This document shows, piece by piece, positions 1 through 5,617 of a stretch of 5,973 nucleotides of DNA. The stretch is from Chlorobiales bacterium (GTDB lineage: Bacteria; Bacteroidota; Chlorobiia; Chlorobiales; Chlorobiaceae). Location of the stretch: positions 1 through 5,973 of the forward strand of contig JAKSDB010000076.1 of the NCBI GenBank assembly GCA_022360415.1, written 5' to 3'. The position numbers and the translations under genes were made by a program. The notes beneath the pieces were generated by a model, which was not told the DNA's origin, ran no database searches, and saw nothing but the letters and a program-made list of their open reading frames with translations. How positions within the stretch are numbered: the first letter of the stretch is position 1; the number at the start of each line of letters is the position of its first letter.

Positions 1-116
1 ACATGGTGCATGTTCCATGGCTCCATGACTTTGAGGATGGCCTCACGGTCATTCCGGGAGGCTTTTTCAATCTGATATTGCATCGGATTGGAGCAAAAGT
101 ATCTGTTCGTGTTCAT
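1..116 (-). CDS. Probable GNAT-family N-acetyltransferase, N-terminal part only
   Basis: This gene is read on the minus strand from an ATG at 116 and runs off the left edge; 38 complete codons are visible. The peptide contains the segments QYQIEKASRNDREAILKVME and PWNMHH. A first beta strand with basic and acidic residues, then an 'xxDxxAIxxVM' helix, is the usual opening of the GNAT acyl-CoA N-acetyltransferase fold, and I recall the PWNMHH stretch from GNAT proteins. The acetyl-CoA-binding motif (R/Q-x-x-G-x-G/A) would lie beyond the window, so the family call is not proven and the substrate is unknown. The start at 116 is chosen because AGGA lies four bases upstream. ATG at 203 and TTG at 251 are in the same open frame, which extends up to a stop at 303-305, and ATG at 83 is a shorter option. 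It is divergent from the dehydrogenase gene. Confidence 0.55.
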   Translation of the reverse strand, partial: MNTNRYFCSNPMQYQIEKASRNDREAILKVMEPWNMHH

Positions 117-347
117 TTTGTCCTGTTGTATGAACAATGTCTCAACAGTTGACAATACCTTGTTATTTCTGTAAAACCGGGACTTGTCATTGATTTTAAC
201 CATCTCTGCGTTGAAATCCGTGCCAATGATTTCTGATACAATGCCGTTCAACCGACACGGGATAGGTGTAATGCTGGCGTTCTTGGTGCGATTTGCGTTA
301 TCTTATCTACAATATATACTAATATTTTCTGCCCTGTTTTCAGATTG

Positions 348-357
348 AACGCGCGTT
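348..357. repeat. 10-base perfect palindrome AACGCGCGTT
   Basis: AACGCGCGTT is its own reverse complement and sits between the two divergent genes, downstream of an AT-rich stretch. A palindrome of this size in a divergent promoter region could be a dimeric regulator site. No regulator is encoded nearby, and a 10-base palindrome can occur by chance. Confidence 0.3.
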
Positions 358-417
358 GTAAGCATCTATGATGACGGTCTTTAGTAAAAGTATTTTGTTA
401 TGTGCGCTCGTTAAAGA

Positions 418-430
418 TTGCTCAGAGCAA
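418..430. repeat. 13-base inverted repeat TTGCTC-A-GAGCAA
   Basis: Two perfect 6-base arms, TTGCTC and GAGCAA, flank a single central base about 75 bases before the dehydrogenase start. The one-base centre does not suit an RNA hairpin with full arms but does suit a site for a dimeric DNA-binding protein. It may be an operator near the transcription start; this is inference only. Confidence 0.3.
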
Positions 431-504
431 GCGTGATGTTCTTATGTTTGCATAATGGGGATATGTTTTTGTTGAAAGCCTGTTCAGGCAAAATATTGAC
501 GGTT

Positions 505-1407
505 ATGGGAAAGAAACAGCAGTGGGATACCCGGTTGATGCTCGATCAGAGCGGAAAGGTCGCGATAGTGACCGGGGCAGCAAGCGGCCTTGGCTTTGAA
601 GTTTCACGCGCGCTTGCCGGAAAAGGGGCGAAAGTGGTTATGGCCGTGCGCGATACCGAAAAAGGCGGCGAAGCGGCCCGGAAAATCGTAAGAGAGCATG
701 AACGGGCCGATATAGAGGTTATGAAGCTCGACCTTGCCGATCTTTCATCGGTCAGGAAATTCACGGATGATTTCAGGAAGGGGCGTTACCGGCTGGATCT
801 TCTGATTGACAATGCAGGCGTTATGGCAGTGCCTTTTGAAAAAACGGCAGATGGTTTTGAACTCCAGTTCGGCACGAACCATCTCGGCCATTTTGCGTTG
901 ACGATTCTCCTTATTGACATGCTGAAAAAAGTTCCGGGCAGCAGGGTGGTAACGGTGAGTAGCGGCGCCCATTCAGTCGGTATGCTTGATTTTGGAGATC
1001 TGAACTGGGAAAATCGGAAGTATAACAAATGGCAGGCATATGGTGACAGCAAGCTGGCAAACCTGTATTTTACTTTTGAGCTGCAACGGCGTCTCGATGA
1101 AGAAGGCATAAACACGCTTGCCGTGGCTGCTCATCCGGGATGGTCGGCAACCAATTTGCAGCGCCATCAGGGATGGCTTGTCCTGCTGAACAGTATATTT
1201 GGCCAGCCTGCAGGTATGGGCGCTCTGCCGGTGCTTTATGCAGCCACCGCCCCCGATGTTCACGGCGGCGACTATTTCGGGCCTGACGGTCCGGGGAAGA
1301 TGCGCGGGTACCCTGTCAGAGCTCGTTCCAGCAGGCGTTCTCGCGATGTGGAACAGGCCCGCAGGTTATGGGAGGTATCTGAAAAAATGACCGGTATCAA
1401 ATGGTAA
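505..1407 (+). CDS. Short-chain dehydrogenase/reductase, retinol-dehydrogenase-like, NADP-type
   Basis: This 300-residue protein is a complete classical-type SDR, a soluble NAD(P)-dependent oxidoreductase acting on alcohol or carbonyl groups. The Rossmann cofactor motif TGAASGLG is at residues 23-30. Arg49 in AVRD, at the end of the second strand, suggests NADP(H). The motif DNAG is at 102-105, the structural Asn is N125 in TNHLGHF, and the catalytic residues are Ser153 (in VSSGAH), Tyr179 and Lys183 (YGDSK). The C-terminus (ARRLWEVSEKMTG) matches what I recall of the retinol dehydrogenase / protochlorophyllide-reductase-like branch, but the YGDSK motif and context give no reason to call it a light-dependent protochlorophyllide reductase. 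The substrate cannot be read from sequence. The frame is open from TTG 418. I chose ATG 505 because the family usually starts about 15-20 residues before the glycine motif. The ribosome site there is weak; ATG 463, preceded by GGGG, is the alternative. It is first of three same-strand genes. Confidence 0.88.
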   Translation: MGKKQQWDTRLMLDQSGKVAIVTGAASGLGFEVSRALAGKGAKVVMAVRDTEKGGEAARKIVREHERADIEVMKLDLADLSSVRKFTDDFRKGRYRLDLLIDNAGVMAVPFEKTADGFELQFGTNHLGHFALTILLIDMLKKVPGSRVVTVSSGAHSVGMLDFGDLNWENRKYNKWQAYGDSKLANLYFTFELQRRLDEEGINTLAVAAHPGWSATNLQRHQGWLVLLNSIFGQPAGMGALPVLYAATAPDVHGGDYFGPDGPGKMRGYPVRARSSRRSRDVEQARRLWEVSEKMTGIKW

Positions 1408-1424
1408 ATAAAAAGAGGCGCCCT

Positions 1425-1432
1425 AAAGGAGG
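1425..1432 (+). promoter_or_regulatory. Strong Shine-Dalgarno site for the membrane protein gene
   Basis: AAAGGAGG lies four bases before the ATG at 1437 and is a near-perfect match to the anti-Shine-Dalgarno end of 16S rRNA. It fixes the start of the membrane protein gene. It is far stronger than the sites before the dehydrogenase and the helicase, which suggests the middle gene is translated most efficiently of the three. Confidence 0.8.
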
Positions 1433-1436
1433 CTGA

Positions 1437-2981
1437 ATGGATATAAAACCAAAGCTCGAACGTCTGCAGTCACGTTCGTTTTCTCTGGGAGGTGTGAGCA
1501 TCTCATTTTTCTCTCTGGTTCTGATTTCCGTGGCTGTCCTTGTCGCGCTGCTTCTACTTTCGATCCATTTCGGGTGGTCGGGTCTTGCGGCCCTCATTTT
1601 TGCCATTGCAGGAGCAGGGGCGGCATTGCTTTGTTTCTTTTTTGATGCGGTAAAGGCAGCGTTTGGAAAGGGAAGAACGGTGTGGCTGGGTGTTCTGGCA
1701 CTCTACTTGCATCTTATGGCTATCCTGGGCTTTGCCGCACCTGATTTTTTCGCGGATCTTGGTCTCAGCCGCTGGATGGCGCTTACTATCCTGTTTTTCG
1801 CTATCACGCTGGGAGGCAGCTACGCGCTGGTAAGCTTCGAGAAGGCATCGAAAATCGTTTCGCTTTTGATTGTCGCTGTCACGCTGTTCAGCTTTGTGCC
1901 GGGCACCTCGCTTGTCCGGGGAATCAAGTACCTCGGGCAGAACGTGCTGAAGAAGCTGGACCATGCCGTCTATGAAGCAGCATCCCGGCTTGAAGACCCG
2001 GAAGGAGCGATCCGGCAGAAATATCTTGACGAGTATCACGAAAAAGTCGGGGAGCTGGAAAGACAGTGGAAAAGAAAGGAACTCTCGGCATCCGAATATG
2101 ACAGGCGTAGAAGGAAGATTGACAGTACATACCAGCCCTATATTGATAAACCCTCATCCGGTATTCAGCCCGGACATACTGATGGAAAAGGGATAACCAT
2201 TGTCGGTGCGCTGGTGACGGACAACATCGGCGCAAAGGGTTTTTCCGGGAGAAGCGAGTTCTTTGCTTCGGGGCTAAAGTCCCTGTATTACTATGTGAAG
2301 TACAGAGGCGCTGGTCAGCAGGGCGCACCGCTCCTTGTCCGCTGGTATCATAATGGGGAGATGATCCGGGAAAAAAGCATGGTACCGCAGCATGAAGCGG
2401 GTGAGGTACTTGATTCATGCCGATATAATTTTGAGGGTGGTGCGTACGAAGTTATTCTTGCTGAAAGCGGGGAACAAAAAAGCAGAGTTGCTTTCCGTGT
2501 CGTTGACAGGGGCCTTGTGCGGATTGATAATTCTGTTCTGGTTCCCCGGTCTGTCAGGCCGGGAGACGTCCTGACGTCGACAGTTGATTACTATGTACAG
2601 GGAGGTTCCGGCGATGACAAGATAACCGTGAGGGAGCAGCGCACTGTTAAGCGAAACGGTTATCCTGTCATGGAGCCTATTGTCAGGGATGTTAACCGGT
2701 CATCAGGATATAACAGCAGTACCGCCAGAGTGTATCTTCCCTCTACCGTGCCGCCTGGTGATTATGAGGTGGTTACCATCGTAAGCAGCGGCATGAAAAA
2801 AGCGAAAACTTCTTCCGGATTTTCTGTTTCCCGCAGGTATTCGGTTCTGCCTCCGTCGCCGGCCCCGTCACCTGCTCCGGCCCCGCCTCCCGAACCCTAT
2901 CCCTCAGCCGATCGTAGCGGAAAGAAAGAAATGACCCTTGACCAGCTTGAGGCTGTCTTGAAGAAAGTTTACAGGAAATGA
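1437..2981 (+). CDS. Uncharacterised five-helix membrane protein with extracytoplasmic beta domains
   Basis: I do not recognise this 514-residue protein. Hydrophobic helices are predicted by eye at about 22-42, 48-69, 82-102, 113-133 and 139-157. The basic N-terminus and the basic loops at 71-80 and 134-139 would be cytoplasmic, which places the long C-terminal part outside the membrane. Residues 172-235 are highly charged and helical. Within them, residues 206-229 (ELERQWKRKELSASEYDRRR and on) resemble in plan the SHOCT motif. Residues 253-355 alternate beta strands around a Trp (LLVRWYHNGE, 299-308) and end GGAYEVILAESG...VAFRVV, recalling DUF2914-like or Ig-like sandwich domains. Residues 360-468 look like a second such unit, ending GDYEVVTIVSSG. 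A Pro/Ala/Ser-rich stretch (472-490) leads to a short charged tail, MTLDQLEAVLKKVYRK. No catalytic motif was seen. The start is fixed by a strong ribosome site. The gene is 29 bases after the dehydrogenase and 11 before the helicase, so probably co-transcribed. A role in envelope sensing or scaffolding is possible but unproven. Confidence 0.85.
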   Translation: MDIKPKLERLQSRSFSLGGVSISFFSLVLISVAVLVALLLLSIHFGWSGLAALIFAIAGAGAALLCFFFDAVKAAFGKGRTVWLGVLALYLHLMAILGFAAPDFFADLGLSRWMALTILFFAITLGGSYALVSFEKASKIVSLLIVAVTLFSFVPGTSLVRGIKYLGQNVLKKLDHAVYEAASRLEDPEGAIRQKYLDEYHEKVGELERQWKRKELSASEYDRRRRKIDSTYQPYIDKPSSGIQPGHTDGKGITIVGALVTDNIGAKGFSGRSEFFASGLKSLYYYVKYRGAGQQGAPLLVRWYHNGEMIREKSMVPQHEAGEVLDSCRYNFEGGAYEVILAESGEQKSRVAFRVVDRGLVRIDNSVLVPRSVRPGDVLTSTVDYYVQGGSGDDKITVREQRTVKRNGYPVMEPIVRDVNRSSGYNSSTARVYLPSTVPPGDYEVVTIVSSGMKKAKTSSGFSVSRRYSVLPPSPAPSPAPAPPPEPYPSADRSGKKEMTLDQLEAVLKKVYRK

Positions 2982-2992
2982 AATAAGAACAC

Positions 2993-5203
2993 ATGCAGGA
3001 ACCTCTTTCGGCTGATCCGAAAACTGAACGGCTTTCAGGAACTGTGGCACGTATTGTTTTTCACAGTGATGACTCTGGGTTTACCGTGCTTCGTGTCCAG
3101 GTACAGGGGCATCCTGAACCGGTTACCGTAACAGGATATCTTGCGGCAGTATCAGCAGGAGAGTTCGTTGAATGTATCGGTGAGTGGAACAACGACAGGA
3201 CGTACGGTTTGCAGTTCAGGGCCGGAGAGATTTCGGTTGTACCTCCTGCGACGACAGAGGGTATTGAGAAGTACCTTGCTTCAGGGATGGTGAAAGGAGT
3301 TGGGCGGCATTTTGCCAAGGTGCTTATCGATGCTTTTGGTGACAAGGTTTTTTCTGTGATCGAAAAAGAACCGGACAGGTTGAGCGAGCTGCCCGGAATC
3401 GGGAAAAAACGCATGGAAATGATCATCGATGCGTGGAGGGAGCAGAAAACCGTCAGGGATATCATGGTATTTTTGCAATCCCACGGAGTCGGGACGGCCA
3501 GGGCGGTGAGAATTTACAAAACCTATGGCGACAATGCTGTGACAACAGTAAGCAATAATCCTTACCGGTTGGTGCTGGATATTCAGGGAATCGGTTTTAA
3601 AACTGCCGATACCATTGCCTCCAGACTGGGAACACCCTCCGATTCCCCGATGCGTGCCCGCGCAGGGATTCGTTATGTCTTGCAGGAGATTTCCGGTGAA
3701 GGACATTGTGCCGCAACAGAAGAAAGGCTTGTCCGGGACTCGGTGGAACTGTTGGGGATTTCGGAAGACGTTATTGAAGAGGCAATCAGGGAAGAAATTG
3801 TCAACGGAGGGCTTGTCCGGGACGAAATGAAGGGTGTGCCGGGCATTTACCTTCCCCCACTGTACAGGGCGGAGAACAGCATTGCGGTTTCGGTCAAAAG
3901 GCTGGCTGCAGGGGAGCCTCCGTGGGGGAAAATAGATGCTTCGGAGGTGATGGAAAAGGCCGAGGATTCAACCGGATTGGAGCTTTCAACATCCCAGAAG
4001 GAAGCTCTCAAACAAGCATTCTGCAGCAAATTTCTTGTCATTACCGGTGGTCCCGGCGTCGGCAAGACCACACTGGTCAATGCTGTTCTGAAGGTTATCC
4101 GTTCAAGAAAACAGAGGATTGTGTTATGTGCACCTACAGGCAGAGCGGCAAAGAGGCTTTCGGAGTCAACAGGTTTCGAGGCAAAAACCATCCATCGCCT
4201 TCTTGAGTTCGATCCCCGCTCTTTTGATTTCAAACGAAGCAGGAATAATCCCCTTAATGCCGACCTTGTTGTTGTCGATGAGTCTTCCATGATCGATGTA
4301 CAACTCATGGGCAAACTGCTTGGAGCCATACCGGATAAAGCAGCGGTGATACTGGTTGGAGATGCGGATCAGCTTCCTTCGGTCGGCCCTGGTGCGGTTT
4401 TTGACGATATCATCGCTTCAGACATGGTTCCTGTCGTCAGGCTTACCGAGATTTTTCGACAAGCTTCGGAGTCGATGATTATCATGAACGCCCACAGAAT
4501 AAACAGGGGAGAAATGCCGCTGAACAAGGAAGGGAAAGAGCTTGCCGATTTCTACTTTGTGCCTGCCGGGGAACAGGAAGATATCCGTGCGAAGCTGCTG
4601 GAAGTCGTGGTGAAACGTATTCCCGCCAGATTCGGCTTTGACCCGGTAAGAGATGTCCAGGTATTGACACCAATGAACCGTGGAGGACTGGGAACCATTG
4701 CGTTGAATGCTGCATTGCAGCAAGAGCTGAATCCCGACAGCGGCAGCGGCATATCACGTTTCGGCACTGATTATTCAAAGGGTGACAAGGTTATCCAGCT
4801 GATAAACAACTATGATAAAGAGGTTTTTAACGGAGATGTCGGAGTTATCAGGTCGGTAGACCCGGAAGAAAATATTGTGACGGTCGATTTCGACCGCAGG
4901 CATGTTGAGTATGAACTCGGTGAGCTTGACGAGCTTGCTCTCGCCTACGCGATCACGGTTCATAAAAGCCAGGGATCGGAGTATACGGCAGTGATTATTC
5001 CTCTGGCAATGCAGCATTACATGCTGCTTCAGCGAAACCTTCTCTATACGGCGGTCACACGGGGGAAAAAGCTTGTGATAATCATAGGACAGGAAAAAGC
5101 TCTTGCCAAAGCTGTCGGCAACAGCGAGGTCGGCAGGAGGCTTACCAACCTTGTGGAGAAGATCCGCCGGGAAAGCACCCCTGATGAAGGTTCTTCCGTG
5201 TGA
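2993..5203 (+). CDS. recD2: ATP-dependent RecD2-type DNA helicase (SF1B, 5'-3')
   Basis: This complete 736-residue protein is close in length to known RecD2 enzymes of about 700-800 residues. In that family it is a RecBC-independent 5'-3' DNA helicase of superfamily 1B, acting in the cytoplasm in DNA repair and replication-fork maintenance. An N-terminal OB-like beta domain (about 12-85) is followed by helix-hairpin-helix segments (GVGRH at 102, LPGIGKKR at 133-140, GVGTARA at 165, IQGIGFKTA at 197), which are absent from RecD of RecBCD. Helicase motifs are intact: I GGPGVGKTT 352-360; Ia CAPTGRAAKRL 379-389; II VVVDESSMID 426-435; III LVGDADQLPSVGPG 454-467; IV LTEIFRQ 484-490; V ITVHKSQGSEY 654-664; VI LLYTAVTRGKK 683-693. 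An SH3-like insert (GDKVIQLINNYDKEVFNGDV, 597-616) is typical of RecD2. It begins 11 bases after the membrane protein gene. The nearest AGGA is 16 bases upstream, too far to work well, so translation may be coupled to the upstream gene. Confidence 0.95.
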   Translation: MQEPLSADPKTERLSGTVARIVFHSDDSGFTVLRVQVQGHPEPVTVTGYLAAVSAGEFVECIGEWNNDRTYGLQFRAGEISVVPPATTEGIEKYLASGMVKGVGRHFAKVLIDAFGDKVFSVIEKEPDRLSELPGIGKKRMEMIIDAWREQKTVRDIMVFLQSHGVGTARAVRIYKTYGDNAVTTVSNNPYRLVLDIQGIGFKTADTIASRLGTPSDSPMRARAGIRYVLQEISGEGHCAATEERLVRDSVELLGISEDVIEEAIREEIVNGGLVRDEMKGVPGIYLPPLYRAENSIAVSVKRLAAGEPPWGKIDASEVMEKAEDSTGLELSTSQKEALKQAFCSKFLVITGGPGVGKTTLVNAVLKVIRSRKQRIVLCAPTGRAAKRLSESTGFEAKTIHRLLEFDPRSFDFKRSRNNPLNADLVVVDESSMIDVQLMGKLLGAIPDKAAVILVGDADQLPSVGPGAVFDDIIASDMVPVVRLTEIFRQASESMIIMNAHRINRGEMPLNKEGKELADFYFVPAGEQEDIRAKLLEVVVKRIPARFGFDPVRDVQVLTPMNRGGLGTIALNAALQQELNPDSGSGISRFGTDYSKGDKVIQLINNYDKEVFNGDVGVIRSVDPEENIVTVDFDRRHVEYELGELDELALAYAITVHKSQGSEYTAVIIPLAMQHYMLLQRNLLYTAVTRGKKLVIIIGQEKALAKAVGNSEVGRRLTNLVEKIRRESTPDEGSSV

Positions 5204-5214
5204 AATGTTTAAAA

Positions 5215-5242
5215 CATGATTGGTATTCATGCTTTTCTTTTT
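5215..5242 (+). terminator. Weak rho-independent terminator-like hairpin after recD2
   Basis: CATGA (5215-5219) and TCATG (5227-5231) are perfect 5-base arms around a 7-base loop, followed at once by CTTTTCTTTTT (5232-5242). Position, 11 bases after the recD2 stop, and the T-tract suit a terminator. The stem is short and AT-rich, so efficiency is doubtful. A second inverted repeat, ATGTTT-A-AAACAT (5205-5217), overlaps its left edge. Confidence 0.4.
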
Positions 5243-5254
5243 AATATTAACACC

Positions 5255-5273
5255 TTGCGCTGTTTCTGCGCGG
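5255..5273 (+). other. Small GC-rich hairpin
   Basis: GCGC (5257-5260) and GCGC (5268-5271) pair around TGTTTCT. Two extra U-G pairs on the plus-strand RNA extend the stem to six pairs; the minus strand would have mismatches there. No T-tract follows, so it is not a terminator for plus-strand transcripts. It might be part of a 3' untranslated region or a longer RNA. Confidence 0.25.
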
Positions 5274-5356
5274 CGGCAATGCTCCCGGTTTGGAAAGGAA
5301 AACAATGTCTTCTTTCCCCCTGACATGATGTAATGAACGTTTGCCTGATGGCGAGG

Positions 5357-5377
5357 AGGAAAGGAAGACGATTTCCT
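5357..5377. other. Inverted repeat AGGAAA / TTTCCT in a purine-rich stretch
   Basis: AGGAAA (5357-5362) and TTTCCT (5372-5377) are exact reverse complements separated by nine bases. The left arm lies within a purine-rich run, GCGAGGAGGAAAGGAAGACG (5351-5370). It could be a hairpin in an untranslated RNA. It also resembles a Shine-Dalgarno sequence, but no ATG-initiated frame of useful length follows. Confidence 0.25.
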
Positions 5378-5440
5378 GAAACGGCATTAATGAGGAATGA
5401 ACAGGTGGCAGGGGAAGCGGATAACAGGCTGCCTCTATAA

Positions 5441-5552
5441 AATTTTCGAGAGCGGATTGGATACAAGGCCGACGTAGCCGGAGAAACCGGAATGCACAGG
5501 AGAGTACATGAGGATTTCGAGCACCGCCCAACGAAGTAATCAGGGTGCGCAA
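5441..5552. repeat. Candidate dispersed intergenic repeat or structured RNA element
   Basis: This stretch has several short pairings: CCGG-AGAAA-CCGG (5478-5490), TGCAC-AGGAGA-GTACA with one mismatch (5493-5508), and GCACC...GGTGC (5521-5548). It also holds a direct repeat, TTTCGAG (5444-5450 and 5515-5521). A plus-strand frame, open between stops at 5438-5440 and 5537-5539, reads ADVAGETGMHRRVHEDFEHR and then PTK. I recall near-identical short 'hypothetical protein' strings from unrelated intergenic loci, and likewise from the complementary reading (RTLITSLGGARNPHV). That suggests a repeated DNA or RNA element rather than a gene. This recollection was not checked. Exact ends are unknown. Confidence 0.35.
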
Positions 5553-5617
5553 CAGATGAATAGAAGCGGCCTAATGAAAGTTTTTGTTACAGAATGAATT
5601 ATTAAAAAGATTGTTGC

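Larger units (their letters stand above)
117..504. other. Divergent gene-free region between the acetyltransferase and dehydrogenase genes
   Basis: About 390 bases separate the two divergently oriented genes, so promoters for both must lie here. The stretch is AT-rich around 300-345 and 380-417. I could not find a -35/-10 pair with good spacing on either strand. It holds two short perfect inverted repeats, listed separately. The minus-strand acetyltransferase frame stays open from 302 to 117, so part of this region could code for a longer N-terminus. The plus-strand dehydrogenase frame is likewise open from 418, but the residues before 505 do not look like that family. No tRNA or other RNA gene was recognised. 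Confidence 0.6.
5204..5617. other. 414-base gene-free region between recD2 and the RNase R gene
   Basis: No convincing protein gene is present. Plus-strand frames are broken by frequent stops; the longest minus-strand frame (5552 to 5247) lacks a recognisable product. In order it holds a weak terminator-like hairpin (5215-5242), a small GC-rich hairpin (5255-5273), a purine-rich stretch with a perfect 6-base hairpin (5357-5377), a further pairing GGCAG/CTGCC (5407-5433), and a segment with three short hairpins (about 5441-5552) that may be a dispersed repeat or RNA. The promoter of the downstream gene should lie here, but I could not place one. Confidence 0.6.

Noticed and set aside
300..360. 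Minus-strand promoter CTGAAA - 16 bases - TAGTAT for the acetyltransferase
   Set aside because: Only four of six matches in each box within AT-rich DNA, which is expected by chance.
418..504. N-terminal extension of the dehydrogenase from TTG 418
   Set aside because: The 29 extra residues do not resemble the SDR family and would put the glycine motif too far from the start. ATG 505 gives the usual spacing.
505..1407. Light-dependent protochlorophyllide reductase
   Set aside because: The similarity is at the level of the shared SDR branch. The catalytic motif here is YGDSK, and no neighbouring pigment-synthesis genes support that role.
1554..2418. Overlapping minus-strand open frames of about 160 codons inside the membrane protein gene
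   Set aside because: They lie opposite a well-supported gene with a strong ribosome site, and their residues (Arg/Ser/Cys/His-rich) are typical of antisense shadows.
2993..5203. RecD subunit of RecBCD, or TraA relaxase
   Set aside because: The helix-hairpin-helix N-terminal region identifies RecD2. There is no recB or recC beside it, and the relaxase histidine motif is missing.
5247..5552. Minus-strand open frame of 101 codons starting MRTLITSLGG in the recD2-RNase R spacer
   Set aside because: No recognisable domain, no clear ribosome site, and overlap with hairpin-rich, repeat-like DNA. It is more likely a spurious ORF on a non-coding repeat.
5351..5560. RNase P RNA, tmRNA or 6S RNA in the spacer, suggested by GAGGAAAG-like sequence
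   Set aside because: The other conserved blocks of RNase P RNA are absent, there is no tRNA-like end or tag frame, and no long closing stem was found.
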